NCBI GenBank assembly: GCA_030849065.1
Contig: JASAON010001555.1
Location: 1-54,303 of the forward strand
Direction of reading: 5' to 3'
Origin: Jaenimonas drosophilae
Taxonomy: Eukaryota; Euglenozoa; Kinetoplastea; Trypanosomatida; Trypanosomatidae
Length of the DNA: 54,303 nucleotides
Shown piece after piece: positions 9,443-20,100 of this stretch. The notes under the pieces are model-generated. The model searched no databases, was not told the DNA's origin, and saw nothing but the letters and a program-made list of their open reading frames with translations. Position 1 is the stretch's first letter, and each line of letters starts with the position of its first letter. Position numbers and translations under genes: made by a program.

Positions 9443-11305
9443 ATGCGCCGTCGTGTTGGCGCCTCGTGGCGATGCGCAGGCTGGCGAAGTCGCCGCTGCC
9501 TCGCCGTATGCGTCTCGCTCCGCACGCTCCACGTCAGCGTCGGTCCGGCGCTTGTGCTTCCACAGACCGTTGCTGCGATCCAATGCCAACATCGCCATCA
9601 ATCCACCTCCGATAAGAAGTTTCACTGCAGCATCTGCTTCAAGGCATTCCGGCTGGAGATGGCGGCCAAGGTCCACCTCCGCCAGTCGCACAATGGTGAG
9701 GGGACCATCGAGGCTGGCCCAGGCCCGGCACCAAACGGCAGCAGCACCACCGGTGCGGGTGAGGGCGGCGTGCCTCCGTCCCCCAACGCCCCGCCCTCCG
9801 GCCCCGTCGGACCCATCACCTCCCTCTTCGATGAGCGCCGCCCTCTTCGCCGGGCCAGGCCCATCCCAAAGCCGCTCCACGTCCCCGACCAGGCCATCCC
9901 TGCCGAGGCACTCGCAGCCGTCTTGGACGTGTGGGACTCCGTCGGCCTGGCACGCTTGGGCACCGCCTTCATCCACAGCTCCATGGTGCCCCGCATCTCG
10001 GCAGCCAAGAATGGCGAGGGCGAGGATGCTGGTTATGAGGCTATGGCCCCAGAAGGCGAGAACCCCTTCGCCGCCATGGACGAAGGCGGGGCAACGACGG
10101 CCGAGGAGAGCGGCACCACAACGTCGGGCTCTCCTTCCACCATCCTCCGCATTGCCTTAGAGGAGGCCTTCTCATTTGCAGAGCCCGTCGCGTCGGGCCC
10201 GTGGCGAGCTGCTCAGGCTCTCAATCCACTTCTGAGGCAGCGACGCAGCGCTGGGGCAAAGCCTGCGGCCGCGGCCACACCCGCCACGAGCCGCCTCGCT
10301 GCCGCTCCACGTCGGGAGGACCCCATCACCGCCCCGGTGACCCCCTTTGGGCAGCTGCCCGTCTTTGGCCAGGAAAGACCAGTCCCGAGCCCAACCCCGG
10401 CCGCGCCTCCCTCCGCCCAGCCAGCCAATCCCATCGCGGCCAGCTCCCCCTTCGCCTCGCTGGCGAGCTCGCCCTTCGCTGGGGCCGTGGCCTCGCCCTT
10501 CGCCAGCTCCCCCTTTGCGTCGGCGGCCACAGCAGAAGCCACCACGACGTGCGAGGGGACGGAGCCCCTGCTCAGTCCCTTTGCCGCGGCAACCGCTGCC
10601 TCGCCCTTTGCCGAGCCATCCCCCTTCCTTCCCGCAGGGGTGGCGGCTCCCTCCCCCTTCCCGCACGCTACGGGAGCTGGAGAGGGCGTGCCTTCCACGC
10701 CATCAGGAGGTTGGTCCGAGGCAATGGGGGCGTCTGCGGCAGCCATGGATGCCACACCGGCGGCTCCACCACCGCCACCATTGCACCCGTGCGCAGATTG
10801 CAGTCGCTCCTTCAGCAGCTACGACGGACTGCGAATGCACTGCAAGGCCAAGCATGACATGGATCTGCCAAAGCTGTCCAAGACGGAGCGACACAGGGTG
10901 ATTCCGGACCTCCCCGTCTACGTCCCAAGCCCTGTGGATCTTTCCCTCACTGCCCCATTTGGTTCCCAGCGGGAGGCCCAGGGTTGGTCCGAGGTGGAGC
11001 TCACGCCGCATGCTCAGTGCATGAGCAACATGACGGTGATTGGGGTTGTGGTGCACATGGAGCGCATCAACGATGACGTCCAGATCACGGTCTTCGTTGG
11101 TGGAGAGCGCAATGAGGAGGGCGAAACCCTCACGCTGCAGTGCAGTGCAGAGATGGCGGATGCATGTGGCTGTGCCTGCAATGACAGGGTATTTGCCTGT
11201 GGAACCTTGCGCCTACATGAGGTTCAGGATCATTCCCTGAAGGCTGCATGCCAGACCCCTATCATCCACATCTCCCCATCCATGGGGATCATCGCAAAGG
11301 TATGA
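9443..11305 (+). CDS. KREPA2: RNA-editing complex zinc-finger/OB-fold protein, KREPA2-like
   Basis: 620 residues. KREPA1-3 are structural subunits of the mitochondrial editosome that hold the nucleases, TUTase and ligases and bind guide-RNA/mRNA duplexes. The N-terminus is a presequence (MRRRVGASWRCAGWRSRR). A C2H2 finger has Cys62, Cys65, His78 and His83; a second has Cys450, Cys453, His466 and His471. The C-terminal ~95 residues (about 525-620) form an OB fold. Two C2H2 fingers plus a C-terminal OB fold identify the family. Length fits KREPA2 (MP63) better than KREPA1 or KREPA3, and my recollection of synteny agrees, but the paralogue needs a tree. The linker between fingers is Ala/Pro-rich with eight SPF motifs at about residues 334-406. 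The GTG at 9437 is replaced by the ATG at 9443. Confidence 0.85.
   Translation: MRRRVGASWRCAGWRSRRCLAVCVSLRTLHVSVGPALVLPQTVAAIQCQHRHQSTSDKKFHCSICFKAFRLEMAAKVHLRQSHNGEGTIEAGPGPAPNGSSTTGAGEGGVPPSPNAPPSGPVGPITSLFDERRPLRRARPIPKPLHVPDQAIPAEALAAVLDVWDSVGLARLGTAFIHSSMVPRISAAKNGEGEDAGYEAMAPEGENPFAAMDEGGATTAEESGTTTSGSPSTILRIALEEAFSFAEPVASGPWRAAQALNPLLRQRRSAGAKPAAAATPATSRLAAAPRREDPITAPVTPFGQLPVFGQERPVPSPTPAAPPSAQPANPIAASSPFASLASSPFAGAVASPFASSPFASAATAEATTTCEGTEPLLSPFAAATAASPFAEPSPFLPAGVAAPSPFPHATGAGEGVPSTPSGGWSEAMGASAAAMDATPAAPPPPPLHPCADCSRSFSSYDGLRMHCKAKHDMDLPKLSKTERHRVIPDLPVYVPSPVDLSLTAPFGSQREAQGWSEVELTPHAQCMSNMTVIGVVVHMERINDDVQITVFVGGERNEEGETLTLQCSAEMADACGCACNDRVFACGTLRLHEVQDHSLKAACQTPIIHISPSMGIIAKV
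10440..10665 (+). repeat. imperfect SPFA-repeat coding segment
   Basis: Eight Ser-Pro-Phe motifs, most followed by Ala, are encoded within about 220 nt of the KREPA-like gene (SPFAS, SPFAG, SPFAS, SPFAS, SPFAA, SPFAE, SPFLP, SPFPH). An NPFA occurs earlier in the same linker. Spacing is irregular, so this is a degenerate protein-level repeat and not a DNA satellite. Confidence 0.8.
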
Positions 11306-11579
11306 CCGTCCGTCGTGTGGGACGGGTTCCACGCGGACTCACACATTAACAAACACACATCCACACAAGTTATCGTTGTTCTTGTCTGGCACATCTTCAT
11401 GTTCATGGATGTTGGCGTGTTGCTCTTGTACTACTCTCATCTTCATGCAGCGATCTCATGCTCCCTCTTCCCTGATCTTCTTGTTATTTTTGCTTAGCAA
11501 GTACCTCCGCTAGGTCATCAGTCCGAAGGTTCCGCGCAAGAAGTATCTTCATCTCCTCTATTTTGTTCTTCCTGCTTCA
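11306..11579 (+). promoter_or_regulatory. intergenic spacer with acceptor at 11496-11497
   Basis: The pyrimidine-rich stretch at about 11461-11495 ends in TTAG (AG 11496-11497). A second pyrimidine run directly abuts the ATG at 11580 but has no AG before the ATG, so the upstream AG is preferred. Confidence 0.5.
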
Positions 11580-12425
11580 ATGGAAACCACCAAGCTCACT
11601 CAGCTACCCAAGGCCGTGGAGCAGCTGCTCCGCTTCGTCTCTTCTAGTAAGGCTGAAGCAGCGACAAGCAGCACCAGCATTGAGGACCTCTTTGCGCACA
11701 AGACGCAGGAGGGCAACACTAGCATTGATGTGGAGATTGCCTTCCTCCAGGCCCCTCCCTCCCACCGCGTTCCCCTCTATGTGCAGGTTCCAAATGAGGT
11801 GATGTCGGGCACCATCTGCCTCATCACTCCCCCTCCGCAGCGCTCCTACAAGGATAAGATCCTCGCCCTCACCGAGGAAGGCGATGCCGTGGCCCAGCGC
11901 GTGCGCCGTGTCATTGACACCAAGAAGCTCAACATCAAGGTCGCCGACCCCGTCGCTGTCCGTGCCTTCGCCACGAGCTACGACAACTTCGTCGTCCTTG
12001 GAGCACACAAGTACCCGAAACAGCTCACGGGTGAGTTCCTCGGCCACCAAAAGCTCCCCGTCTGGCTGCCAAAGAGCGGCCCCTTTGCCACTTCCCTCAA
12101 CAACGCCGTGCGCACGGTTGTTGTTCCACGTCGTGGACAAAACGCCGTCACCTGCCGCATCGGCCACACCGGCATGACCGTTGAAACCATTGTGGAGAAC
12201 GTTCAGACCCTGGTGGATCGCCTCGTGCATCACCCACAGGGGGCACCGATTGATCATGTGCTCCACATCCGTGTTGCCGCCACCAACGCCAAGGGTGAGC
12301 GCGCTGGACTTCCCGTGTTCTGCCACCAGTTCGATCTGACGGCACCAGAGCCAGAGAAGGAGGGGGAGTCGGCAGAGCCCCCAGCCAAGAAGGCCCGCAA
12401 GGAGAAGAAGAAGGTCGCCGCATAA
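11580..12425 (+). CDS. ribosomal L1-domain protein, Utp30/RSL1D1-like
   Basis: 281 residues. The body (about 25-250) has the two-domain layout of the ribosomal L1 fold: an N-terminal strand/helix region, the insertion domain with AVRAFATSYDNFVVLG followed by helices, the typical GPFATSLNNAVRTVVV segment and a closing helix VETIVENVQTLVDRLV. The Lys-rich C-terminal tail (PPAKKARKEKKKVAA) is a likely nucleolar or RNA-binding signal and is not found in the structural uL1 protein. This points to a pre-ribosome assembly factor of the Utp30/Cic1/RSL1D1 group acting in the nucleolus. The alternative is a divergent cytosolic uL1, which is usually near 217 residues. The start is the first ATG after the acceptor at 11497. 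Confidence 0.75.
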   Translation: METTKLTQLPKAVEQLLRFVSSSKAEAATSSTSIEDLFAHKTQEGNTSIDVEIAFLQAPPSHRVPLYVQVPNEVMSGTICLITPPPQRSYKDKILALTEEGDAVAQRVRRVIDTKKLNIKVADPVAVRAFATSYDNFVVLGAHKYPKQLTGEFLGHQKLPVWLPKSGPFATSLNNAVRTVVVPRRGQNAVTCRIGHTGMTVETIVENVQTLVDRLVHHPQGAPIDHVLHIRVAATNAKGERAGLPVFCHQFDLTAPEPEKEGESAEPPAKKARKEKKKVAA

Positions 12426-12845
12426 AGTAATGCCATGCATTGTGGTGGAGGAGTGCCGTCACCCCTCTGCTTCTAACCTAACCGTCGATGTCTGTGTGTG
12501 CTTCCCTCACTCATGGATGGTGGCTGGATGACTCTGCGAAGGTCCATCCATCTATCCATCAACGAGTGGAGGAGCATGTGGATAATCACAACGCGTAAAT
12601 ACACAATCACATGGTATGTTTCATTGTTTTGTGTGCCAGACTCGCTGTTCCCTCCTCCCCACTCTACTCCAGTGGACGGAGGGTTCAGGACGTCGCCTGT
12701 CTTCTATCTTCGAATCTATGATTATGATTATGATTATTCTTCCCTGTTCTTTTTCTTTTGTTGTTACCTCCCGCACCAAAAAAAACAAAAAAAACAGTTT
12801 TTGTGATTATCACACGTCTCATAAGTAAGTGTATTTGTCGGCACC
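12426..12845 (+). other. intergenic region with polypyrimidine and A-rich acceptor
   Basis: No gene is seen. A TTATGA-type microrepeat near 12720-12736 precedes a pyrimidine tract (12736-12775). An A-rich interruption follows, then CAG with the AG at 12796-12797. The leader before the CCT8 ATG at 12846 would be 48 nt and contains no ATG. Confidence 0.5.
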
Positions 12846-14459
12846 ATGTCGTTTATGAATACCGGCCCACAGCACATGCTGAAGGATGGTTCCACCTTCG
12901 TGGATGATCCAGTGGTGAAGAACATCCAGGCCTGCCGCGAGTTGGCCAAGATCACGCGCAGCTCCCTCGGCCCCTATGGACTCTGCAAGATGGTGATCAA
13001 TCACCTCAACAAGCTCTTCGTCACCCACGATGCCGCCACCATCCTCCGTGAGATCGAGGTGGAGCACCCCGCGGCGAAGCTGCTCGTGCAGGCCTCCAAG
13101 GCAATGCAGGAGGAGGTGGGCGATGGCACCAACTTCGTCGTCACCTTAGCCGGCGAGTTCCTCTCCCAGGCGGAGTCTCTCGTCCGCATGGGCCTCCACC
13201 CAAGCGACATCATTGAGGGCTACAAGAAGGCCTCCACCAAGTGCCTAGAGCTCCTCGAGGGGATGGTGGCACAGACCGCAGACGACTGCCTGCTGAAGGA
13301 GAATGTTATTGCGGCCATCCGCACCTCCATCGCCTCGAAGCAGTACGGCTATGAGCAGTTCCTAGCTGACCTTGTGGCGGATGCCTGCATCAACGCCTGC
13401 CCATCCAACTCCCGCTCCTTCAACGTAGACAACATCCGCGTTGTGAAGTTGGATGGTGAGTCCATCCTCTCCTCCCGCCTTGTCCGTGGCTTCGTCATTG
13501 GCCGCAGCACCGAGAGCACCCTCAAGCACATCACCAAGGCCAAGATCGCCGTGTACTCCTGCGCCGTCGATGTCCCCTCACTCGAGACGAAGGGAACCGC
13601 CCTCATTGAGAACGCCCAGGACCTCATTGAGTACTCCCGCAAGGAGGAGGATGTGATGGAGGAGATCATCACCAACATCCACAAGGCTGGCGCGAATGTG
13701 ATTGTGTCCAACTCGACCTACGGTGATTTGGCTCTTCACTTCATCAACCGTCTTGGCATGATGGCTGTGCGCATTCCCTCCAAGTTTGAGCTCCGTCGCC
13801 TCTGTGCCGCCGTCGGTGCCCGCACCATGACCCGTCTGGATGCCCCCACCCTGGAGGACCTCGGTTCCTGCGACAACATCGATGTCTCTGATGTCGGTGG
13901 CAAGAACATCACCGCCTTCTCCCAGGATAAGGATGATTCGAAGCTCTCCACCATTGTTGTTCGTGGTGCCACGCAGAACGTCCTCGATGACGTGGAGCGC
14001 GCCATCGACGACGGCGTGAATGTCTTCAAGGCCCTCACGAAGGACAAGCGCCTGGTGAGCGGTGCGGGCTCTGTGGAAATGGAGATGCAGAAGGAGCTGA
14101 CCGTCTTCGCCGAGGCCAACCCTGGTTTGGATCAGTACGCCGTGCGCAAGTACGCCTCTAGCTTTGAGGTGGTTAGCCGAACTCTGGCTGAGGTTAGTGG
14201 CTTTAATGGCACCGACATGGTCACCCAGCTCGAGGCGGAGCACAACGCCGGGAAGAAGTTCCAGGGAGTGAACGTAGAAACCGGCGAGACGCTCAACGCG
14301 CTGGAGGCTGGCATCCTTGATCCCTACCTCACCAAGTTCTGGGCGATTAGACTGGCCACGGACACCGTCCTCACCATCCTCTCCGTCAATCAGATCATCG
14401 TGGCGAAGCAGGCGGGTGGCCCCAAGGGACGTCCCGACCAGGCACGCGATGAGGACTAA
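12846..14459 (+). CDS. CCT8: T-complex protein 1 subunit theta (CCT8)
   Basis: 537 residues, normal for a group II chaperonin subunit. CCT8 is one of eight paralogues in the cytosolic TRiC/CCT double ring that folds tubulin, actin and other substrates using ATP. The N-terminal equatorial region has YGLCKMVINHLNKLFVTHDA (theta-type, with MVINHL) and the nucleotide motif GDGTN at residues 92-96. The apical domain and the conserved C-terminal equatorial elements VSGAGSVEMEM and LEAGILDPYLTKFWAIRLAT follow. The usual GGG/GGA nucleotide motif reads SGAGS here. The protein ends in a short acidic tail. Codon use is strongly biased to C and G in third positions, as expected of a highly expressed gene. 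Confidence 0.95.
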   Translation: MSFMNTGPQHMLKDGSTFVDDPVVKNIQACRELAKITRSSLGPYGLCKMVINHLNKLFVTHDAATILREIEVEHPAAKLLVQASKAMQEEVGDGTNFVVTLAGEFLSQAESLVRMGLHPSDIIEGYKKASTKCLELLEGMVAQTADDCLLKENVIAAIRTSIASKQYGYEQFLADLVADACINACPSNSRSFNVDNIRVVKLDGESILSSRLVRGFVIGRSTESTLKHITKAKIAVYSCAVDVPSLETKGTALIENAQDLIEYSRKEEDVMEEIITNIHKAGANVIVSNSTYGDLALHFINRLGMMAVRIPSKFELRRLCAAVGARTMTRLDAPTLEDLGSCDNIDVSDVGGKNITAFSQDKDDSKLSTIVVRGATQNVLDDVERAIDDGVNVFKALTKDKRLVSGAGSVEMEMQKELTVFAEANPGLDQYAVRKYASSFEVVSRTLAEVSGFNGTDMVTQLEAEHNAGKKFQGVNVETGETLNALEAGILDPYLTKFWAIRLATDTVLTILSVNQIIVAKQAGGPKGRPDQARDED

Positions 14460-15119
14460 CACATCAGCACACACAGTCAATAACAAAAAAAGAAGATGAC
14501 ACAACTCTATTCATAAAAAAAGGCAGGCAACTGATGGTGAGCGAGGTTGGTTGTTTTTGGGGGCTCCTGGCCATCCTGTGCGCGATGGCTCGGAAGTGAT
14601 GCGTTGGCCAGCGAGGGAGGGATGCGGAGCTGGCTGGCTGGTCGCGAGCGATTCTCCACGCGGGGGTGACGGACGCGTGGCTCCACATTAATGCTTCCCT
14701 ATGTTTCTTTGTTATTTAGTTTTGCTTTGGTACGAGCGGCAGTAGATCTAAGGGCGTTGTGGTTCTCACTGGGTGGTGGTGGTGGTGCTCCTCCAAACCT
14801 CACAGAGAGAGATGGCGAGTGTTCTACTCTACGCCCACACCCAGGCGAGGAGGAAGAGAATGGGGAGAACCCCAACCCGGTGTGCCAGGCATTAACGAAA
14901 AAAAAAACAACAACATCTGCTGTTGTGCGTATGCACCTGCGTGTCTTGATGTGCGTGTGTGTTGCTGCTGTGGCTCTCTTTTCATGTGCATACCTGAGCA
15001 TTCACAAATTTCTTCTCTGCTTTCTACTTTGCATCATCCCTACCCACACATGTACGACTATGAGGCTGAATCAGCATATAGAGTATATAGACCAGATACA
15101 CACACACACTTTAGCAGAG
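14460..15119 (+). other. intergenic region, 660 nt, splice acceptor candidates 15064-15114
   Basis: No convincing gene. A long in-frame extension of the downstream frame reaches back to 14691, but its sequence is rich in Cys, His and low-complexity codons and crosses the pyrimidine-rich stretch at 15008-15045. I therefore read it as untranslated. Acceptor AGs are possible at 15063-15064, 15073-15074 or, best placed, 15113-15114 in the TTTAG just before the ATG at 15120. Confidence 0.5.
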
Positions 15120-16841
15120 ATGGAGGGCAACGAGTTAGATGTGGCGCATGAGATGGCACCAGATGAAGTGAAGGATGAGATGCTCTATAGCCGTCTAGAC
15201 CTTGTGCAGAAGGGGATCGACGGGCTGGACGGAATGAAGCCCCTCTCGCCGCACAACTTCGTGGTGATTAACCTACAAGACAACCGCCTCCGCAATTTGG
15301 ATCACTTTGCTACACATCCCTACCTCGTTGAGCTCGATCTCCGCGGCAACAAGATCGACTCCCTCCTCGGCCTTTCCCGCCAACGCTCCCTGAAGCGGCT
15401 CTTCCTCCGTGACAACCCCATCGCCACACACCCCTATCACCACATCATGGCACTGTTGGTGGTGGGCTTCTCCCTCATTCAGGTGGACGACCACATCATC
15501 ACCCCCGATGACCGCAGTGTGGCACGTCGGCTAGGTGCCCCCGCTGCCCTGGCGGTGAGTTGTGGCTGGCTGCTGGACTTTGAGCCCCGCTCGTCTCTCG
15601 AGCTCCAGGGAATCATTGAGGATTTTAAGCATCGCCGCGCACACCTTCGTCGGGCACGGCACCCGACCCTCACCGTCAGCGAGGTGCTGAAACGGTTGGA
15701 GGGCAGCCGTAGTACCCCGCGCATCGCGGACCGCGAGGGAACCTCGTCGCCCTCGCCCCCACAGGCCATGGCGGATGAGTACTTCCTGAGTGAGATGAGC
15801 TCCTTGGGCCAGCGGGTATCGATACTCGAAGGGGCACTCCGTGCAGAGGGCTCCATGATGAAGACCTCGCCCGGAGAAGGCAGACGAACCCCTTCCACGA
15901 CGAGAAATCAGGACAACGTGGCGGCATCCGTGGAGCGAGGTTCCACGTCACCACGTGGGCGGAGTCCCACGGCCCCACGCCCAGCTGACGACGACGTGGG
16001 GCATCTCCGAAGCAACAGTGGCGCCAGCAGCATTCACTTTGAGTGCCCCGCTGACAATACACCAGCATCAACTAGGGCAGATGTTGCCGAGGAGGTCCTT
16101 CAGACACCGCCACCCGCACCACCCACACCTCCGCCAGTGGCGGCAGAGGTGGCCGAGGTGGAGGAGCCGCTGGCTTCTGCGACTCCGCAGACCGGCTCCG
16201 TGGAGCCCAACCCATCGTCGCGGCCACCTCTGGCGCTGCCACCCCTGCCTCCCCGACCACCCCCGCGCTATCCATCTGCACAACGGGAGCTGGCGCCAGA
16301 CGTTCCCCGCAGCCGCGGCCCGCTTTCGCGCTCCGCCTCGGCCGCTCAGCCCCACCGCCGTCGACGGCACAGCTCGCGCACATCGCGGCAATCATCGAGC
16401 ATAACCGGGGCGAACTCCATCACCTCGACATCAGACCAACACCATCATCGCTCTCACTCGCATCATCACTCTCACCGCTCCTCCCGATCCAGTCGGCGCT
16501 CCGGAGGACGGACGTCCTCGCGGCAATCGGCCACCCCAACGGCGGTGGAGAGCGCGGCGGTGCCAACCTCTCCCGTGGCCTCCATCTCTGCCTCACGACG
16601 GAGCTCCACGCACCACAGCATCGCCTCCTCCGCCCGGCCACACGGCAGCTTCGTCGCACATTCGGCCGAGTCGAGCTGGCGGGTGACCCCACGTGAGGTC
16701 TCGGCGAGCACCCGCCACTCCTCCACGAAGGCCTCACCCGCTGCCGTGAGCCCAACACACTCGGAGAAGCCGGCAGCCAAGGCGGCAACATCGCAGTTTG
16801 CCCACCTACGCGTGGACTCCGACTCCGACTCCGACGTCTAG
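15120..16841 (+). CDS. SDS22-type leucine-rich-repeat protein with Ser/Pro/His-rich tail
   Basis: 573 residues from the ATG at 15120. Residues about 47-136 contain three to four SDS22-like LRRs (INLQDNRLRNLDHF, ELDLRGNKIDSLLGL, RLFLRDNPIATHPYHH) closed by an LRR cap. Such modules occur in U2A'-like splicing factors, axonemal assembly factors and PP1 regulators. The remaining ~430 residues are predicted disordered: Pro-rich, then Ser/Arg/His-rich with a His cluster (HHHRSHSHHHSHRS) and a terminal DSDSDSDV run. Only the LRR block is recognisable; the partner and location are unknown. The upstream extension to 14691 is rejected because a good acceptor lies immediately before this ATG. Confidence 0.75.
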   Translation: MEGNELDVAHEMAPDEVKDEMLYSRLDLVQKGIDGLDGMKPLSPHNFVVINLQDNRLRNLDHFATHPYLVELDLRGNKIDSLLGLSRQRSLKRLFLRDNPIATHPYHHIMALLVVGFSLIQVDDHIITPDDRSVARRLGAPAALAVSCGWLLDFEPRSSLELQGIIEDFKHRRAHLRRARHPTLTVSEVLKRLEGSRSTPRIADREGTSSPSPPQAMADEYFLSEMSSLGQRVSILEGALRAEGSMMKTSPGEGRRTPSTTRNQDNVAASVERGSTSPRGRSPTAPRPADDDVGHLRSNSGASSIHFECPADNTPASTRADVAEEVLQTPPPAPPTPPPVAAEVAEVEEPLASATPQTGSVEPNPSSRPPLALPPLPPRPPPRYPSAQRELAPDVPRSRGPLSRSASAAQPHRRRRHSSRTSRQSSSITGANSITSTSDQHHHRSHSHHHSHRSSRSSRRSGGRTSSRQSATPTAVESAAVPTSPVASISASRRSSTHHSIASSARPHGSFVAHSAESSWRVTPREVSASTRHSSTKASPAAVSPTHSEKPAAKAATSQFAHLRVDSDSDSDV

Positions 16842-17129
16842 TTGAGAGATGATCATCTCATGCTGCTGACACCTCCTCCCCCCCCCCACCATATCCTGAG
16901 ATTGGTAGCCCTTGCGCCAATGTCCGTGTACCTGTACAAGCCTCTTCTTGTGTCTGTGTGTGTGTTTGGATGAGTTCGTGTAGGAGAATCACCACTGAAC
17001 AATCCAGCTCGACACAATTATACCAACTTTTTCTCCCCCTTCTCGTTCTTGTGTTCATGTGCCATCATCACATTTTAGTACGTTTTGAGTGCCCAACCAT
17101 TTGTGCTCGTGGACACGACGGCTTCCAGC
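16842..17129 (+). promoter_or_regulatory. intergenic spacer with strong acceptor at 17077-17078
   Basis: A T/C-rich tract at about 17023-17076 ends in TTTTAG with the AG at 17077-17078. The leader of 51 nt to the ATG at 17130 contains no earlier ATG. The longer frame opening with TTG at 17085 is therefore not used. Confidence 0.6.
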
Positions 17130-20100
17130 ATGTATGCCTCCGCACAAGATGCGGAGTACGAGGTGAGATCAAGTGTGGAGGAGGCGGTGAGGGCGGAGGT
17201 CGTGGCCGCCGCCGATCAGCGCGTGCCCAGCCGCTCCGTATCCTCCTACGTAGAGACCCAACCCCTCGCCCTCCGCAATCGTGATACTACCTATGGCATC
17301 CCCGACTTCGTCCCGATTGGCGGCGTGGCCTGGCCAGAGCCGCTCCTCCACCTGTGGAGGTCCATGCGCTATAGCTCACTCGTCGGCATCTTCCCCGACC
17401 TCTCCCGAGTGTGGCTCACCATTGATAACCAACTCATTTTGTGGGACTACCGCTCTGGTCGTGAGTTCTGCCTCTACGATGAGGTGCCGGAGCTGATCGT
17501 CGCCGTCGGTGTGCCTGTGCGCGCTCGCCCCGACGTCTTCCAGCCACACATCACCTACGTCCTCCCCGTTGCCACCGCCTCCATGGTGGTGCTCATTGGG
17601 ATCTGCCTCATCCACGGAGATGGGCAGTCGGAGATTAAGATGGTGAGCCTCGGGTACAGCGTGGCCAGCGACACGATTCTCACCAAGATCACGGGGGTGG
17701 CTCAAACAGGCCGCATCTTCTGCTCCGGCGCAGACGGCAATGTGTATGAGCTGCAGTACGGCAAGGATAAGCTCGGCTGGCAGCCACGCATGCGGTTGGT
17801 GTGCTTCGCCTATCCCTTTGCCAGCAAACCTGTGCTCGGCCAAGTCGGTGCCATGGTGCGCTCCGCCATCAAGACGTGGACGGGCCCAGACCCTGGACTG
17901 CGTGATCTCGTCGTGGATGATCGCTATCAGTTCATCCTCGCCCTCGACGAGAAGAGCACCCTGCACATGTGGTCCATGGAAGAGAATGGGCTCAGCCTTC
18001 GCAGCTCTCTGCCACACAAGCCACAACAATTTATGAGCGCCCGACACGCCGTGGGTGAGCTCTCCCCACTCGTCCGGCTCTTTGTGCGGGACCCCGATCA
18101 TGAAGGCTGCACCATCACCGCCATCGCCGACAACGGCGATCAGTTTCGGTACCGCTATCAGAGCGCCTACTTTGGTGGAAGCTTTAGTGGTTTGGAGCTC
18201 CGTCTGCGCATTCCGTCCTACTTTGATCCCGACCAGGTGGTGGGCGTGTGCACCGCGGCGGACTCAACAGTCGTGATGGCACACTACTCCCGCGCGGAGG
18301 AGGAGGAGGCTGGTGGCAGCAACAACAACAACAACAACAAAACCACCGCGGCTGATATGCTCACCGTGGCCACCTCGCCCCTCTGCATCCCCGAGCCGCA
18401 TCACGGCTGCCGCGATGTTGTTTCCACCTACACCTCCCAGAGCTCACAGATGGTGCGCGTGGATGCGATGGAGAAGATCCCACCCCACCCACGTCAGAGT
18501 ATCAACGATGTGTGCGCGCAGGTGTGCTTCGATCCATCCAAGTACCTCATTGCCCACCGCCACGGCCTCGCCGTCTTTGTGCGGCTGCGTCCCGTGGATA
18601 GCCTGCACCTCATCCTCGCCTGCGCCGACGCACACGTCCGTGATGGCCTTCTTCACCGCTTCAGCGCCGTCCATAGCCCCGCTGACTACGTGGCGATGTT
18701 GCTGCAAATCGCCATGGGAGCCCTCTACGCCAGCGGGGAGCCCCTCCATCCATGCCTCCACGCCAACATGCCCAACCCCACCTCGGTGGAGCCGCCAACC
18801 TCCACGACTGGCTGGACGATGGAGTACCTTGGCCGCGTTGTTTCTGCGGGCCCCACCGCCTCCGCCAGACATTTGGCGCGGACGATGCTGCGCAGCACCG
18901 CCACCCCCACAACACAATCCGATACGGCACCATCTGGTAGCAAGCAGCTCACGGTTGTATTTTCTCCGTTTGCCAACGGCCTCACCGCCTACCTCGGCCG
19001 CGCACTCGCCGCGGTGTGGGAGCTCGCCGCGATCAAGGTTGCGACGGAGGACTACGCCCGCGTGGAGGGCATCTTGGCCAAGCTCATGGTCTTCCTGGAG
19101 GGGATGGAGATCCCCACACAGGGGCACGTGCTGCCCCCGCTCGAGGTGGCGCACCAGTTTCAACGCAGCCGCGTGGTGGTGAGCCTCCCACCTGGCGCCA
19201 CCTTCTCCGCCAACGATGCGATGCGGCTGCAGCTCGTCTATCTTGCCCAGTGTTTCAATCTTGTACGTCGGGCGTGGCAGTGCATGCTTCTCATGCGCCA
19301 GTCCAGCTTCATACCGTTCGCCGCGGAGGATGCCAACCTCACGGTCGGGCAGCTGCTCGTCGATCAGTCCGCCGCTTTCCGCGTTGGCCGCCACCTCTGC
19401 CAGGTGGTGAGCAGCGCACAGCAAGGGGTGGGAGCGGCATCTGGCGAGCGAATGCAGGGCTTTCACGCGTTGATGCGTCAGTGCCCCTACTTTTTCGCGA
19501 ACGTTGATGCGCAGGCCTTTGAGGCCCGCGTGGAGATGGATGGAATGGCGGCAGGAAGCACCATTGAATCCTCCTCCGACGCAAAGCTGCGCGAGTGGGC
19601 CTCCACCGTTGCCCCCAATGCGGCCAACTACTGGAGCAGTGGTGCACTGCAGAACATGTGCCAAAAGCTCACGGGCCTGAAGAAGGAGGAGCTAGCCGTT
19701 GAGCTGCTCCTCCGCGCGGCAAGCCAAATAGATCCAAATCACGCCGCCTTCACACTGTACCTGGCGGAGCGCAACCCGAACATCTCCACCAACGCATCCT
19801 CCTCATCATCGAGCGGAAGCAGCTCCGCCACCATCGCCGCAGCGTTGCAGACGAAGCGGCAGATTCTCAATGTGGTGATCGCCATCCTTGAAGGTGCGTG
19901 GCTCAGCCACCGCTCTGCCGTGGATAGCCTACTTGGTGGCCCACGTACGTCGGGGACGATGTGGGAGATGGAGCCGCAGGATGAGCTCGCGCATTCTATC
20001 CTCCTTGACTGGCTCGCCGCCCCGCGCGAGGATGCCGCCCTCACCGAGACGCTGCGAAACACGCTGGTGGCCGCACGCTCGCCATTTCTGGAGACGTACC

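Noticed and set aside
13578..14504. Minus-strand frame of 308 codons opposite CCT8
   Set aside because: It mirrors the codon bias of CCT8 and has no domain. The same applies to other long minus-strand frames in 17-20 kb.
14691..15119. N-terminal extension of the LRR protein
   Set aside because: The extension passes through the pyrimidine-rich stretch and has no codon bias, and TTTAG precedes the ATG at 15120.
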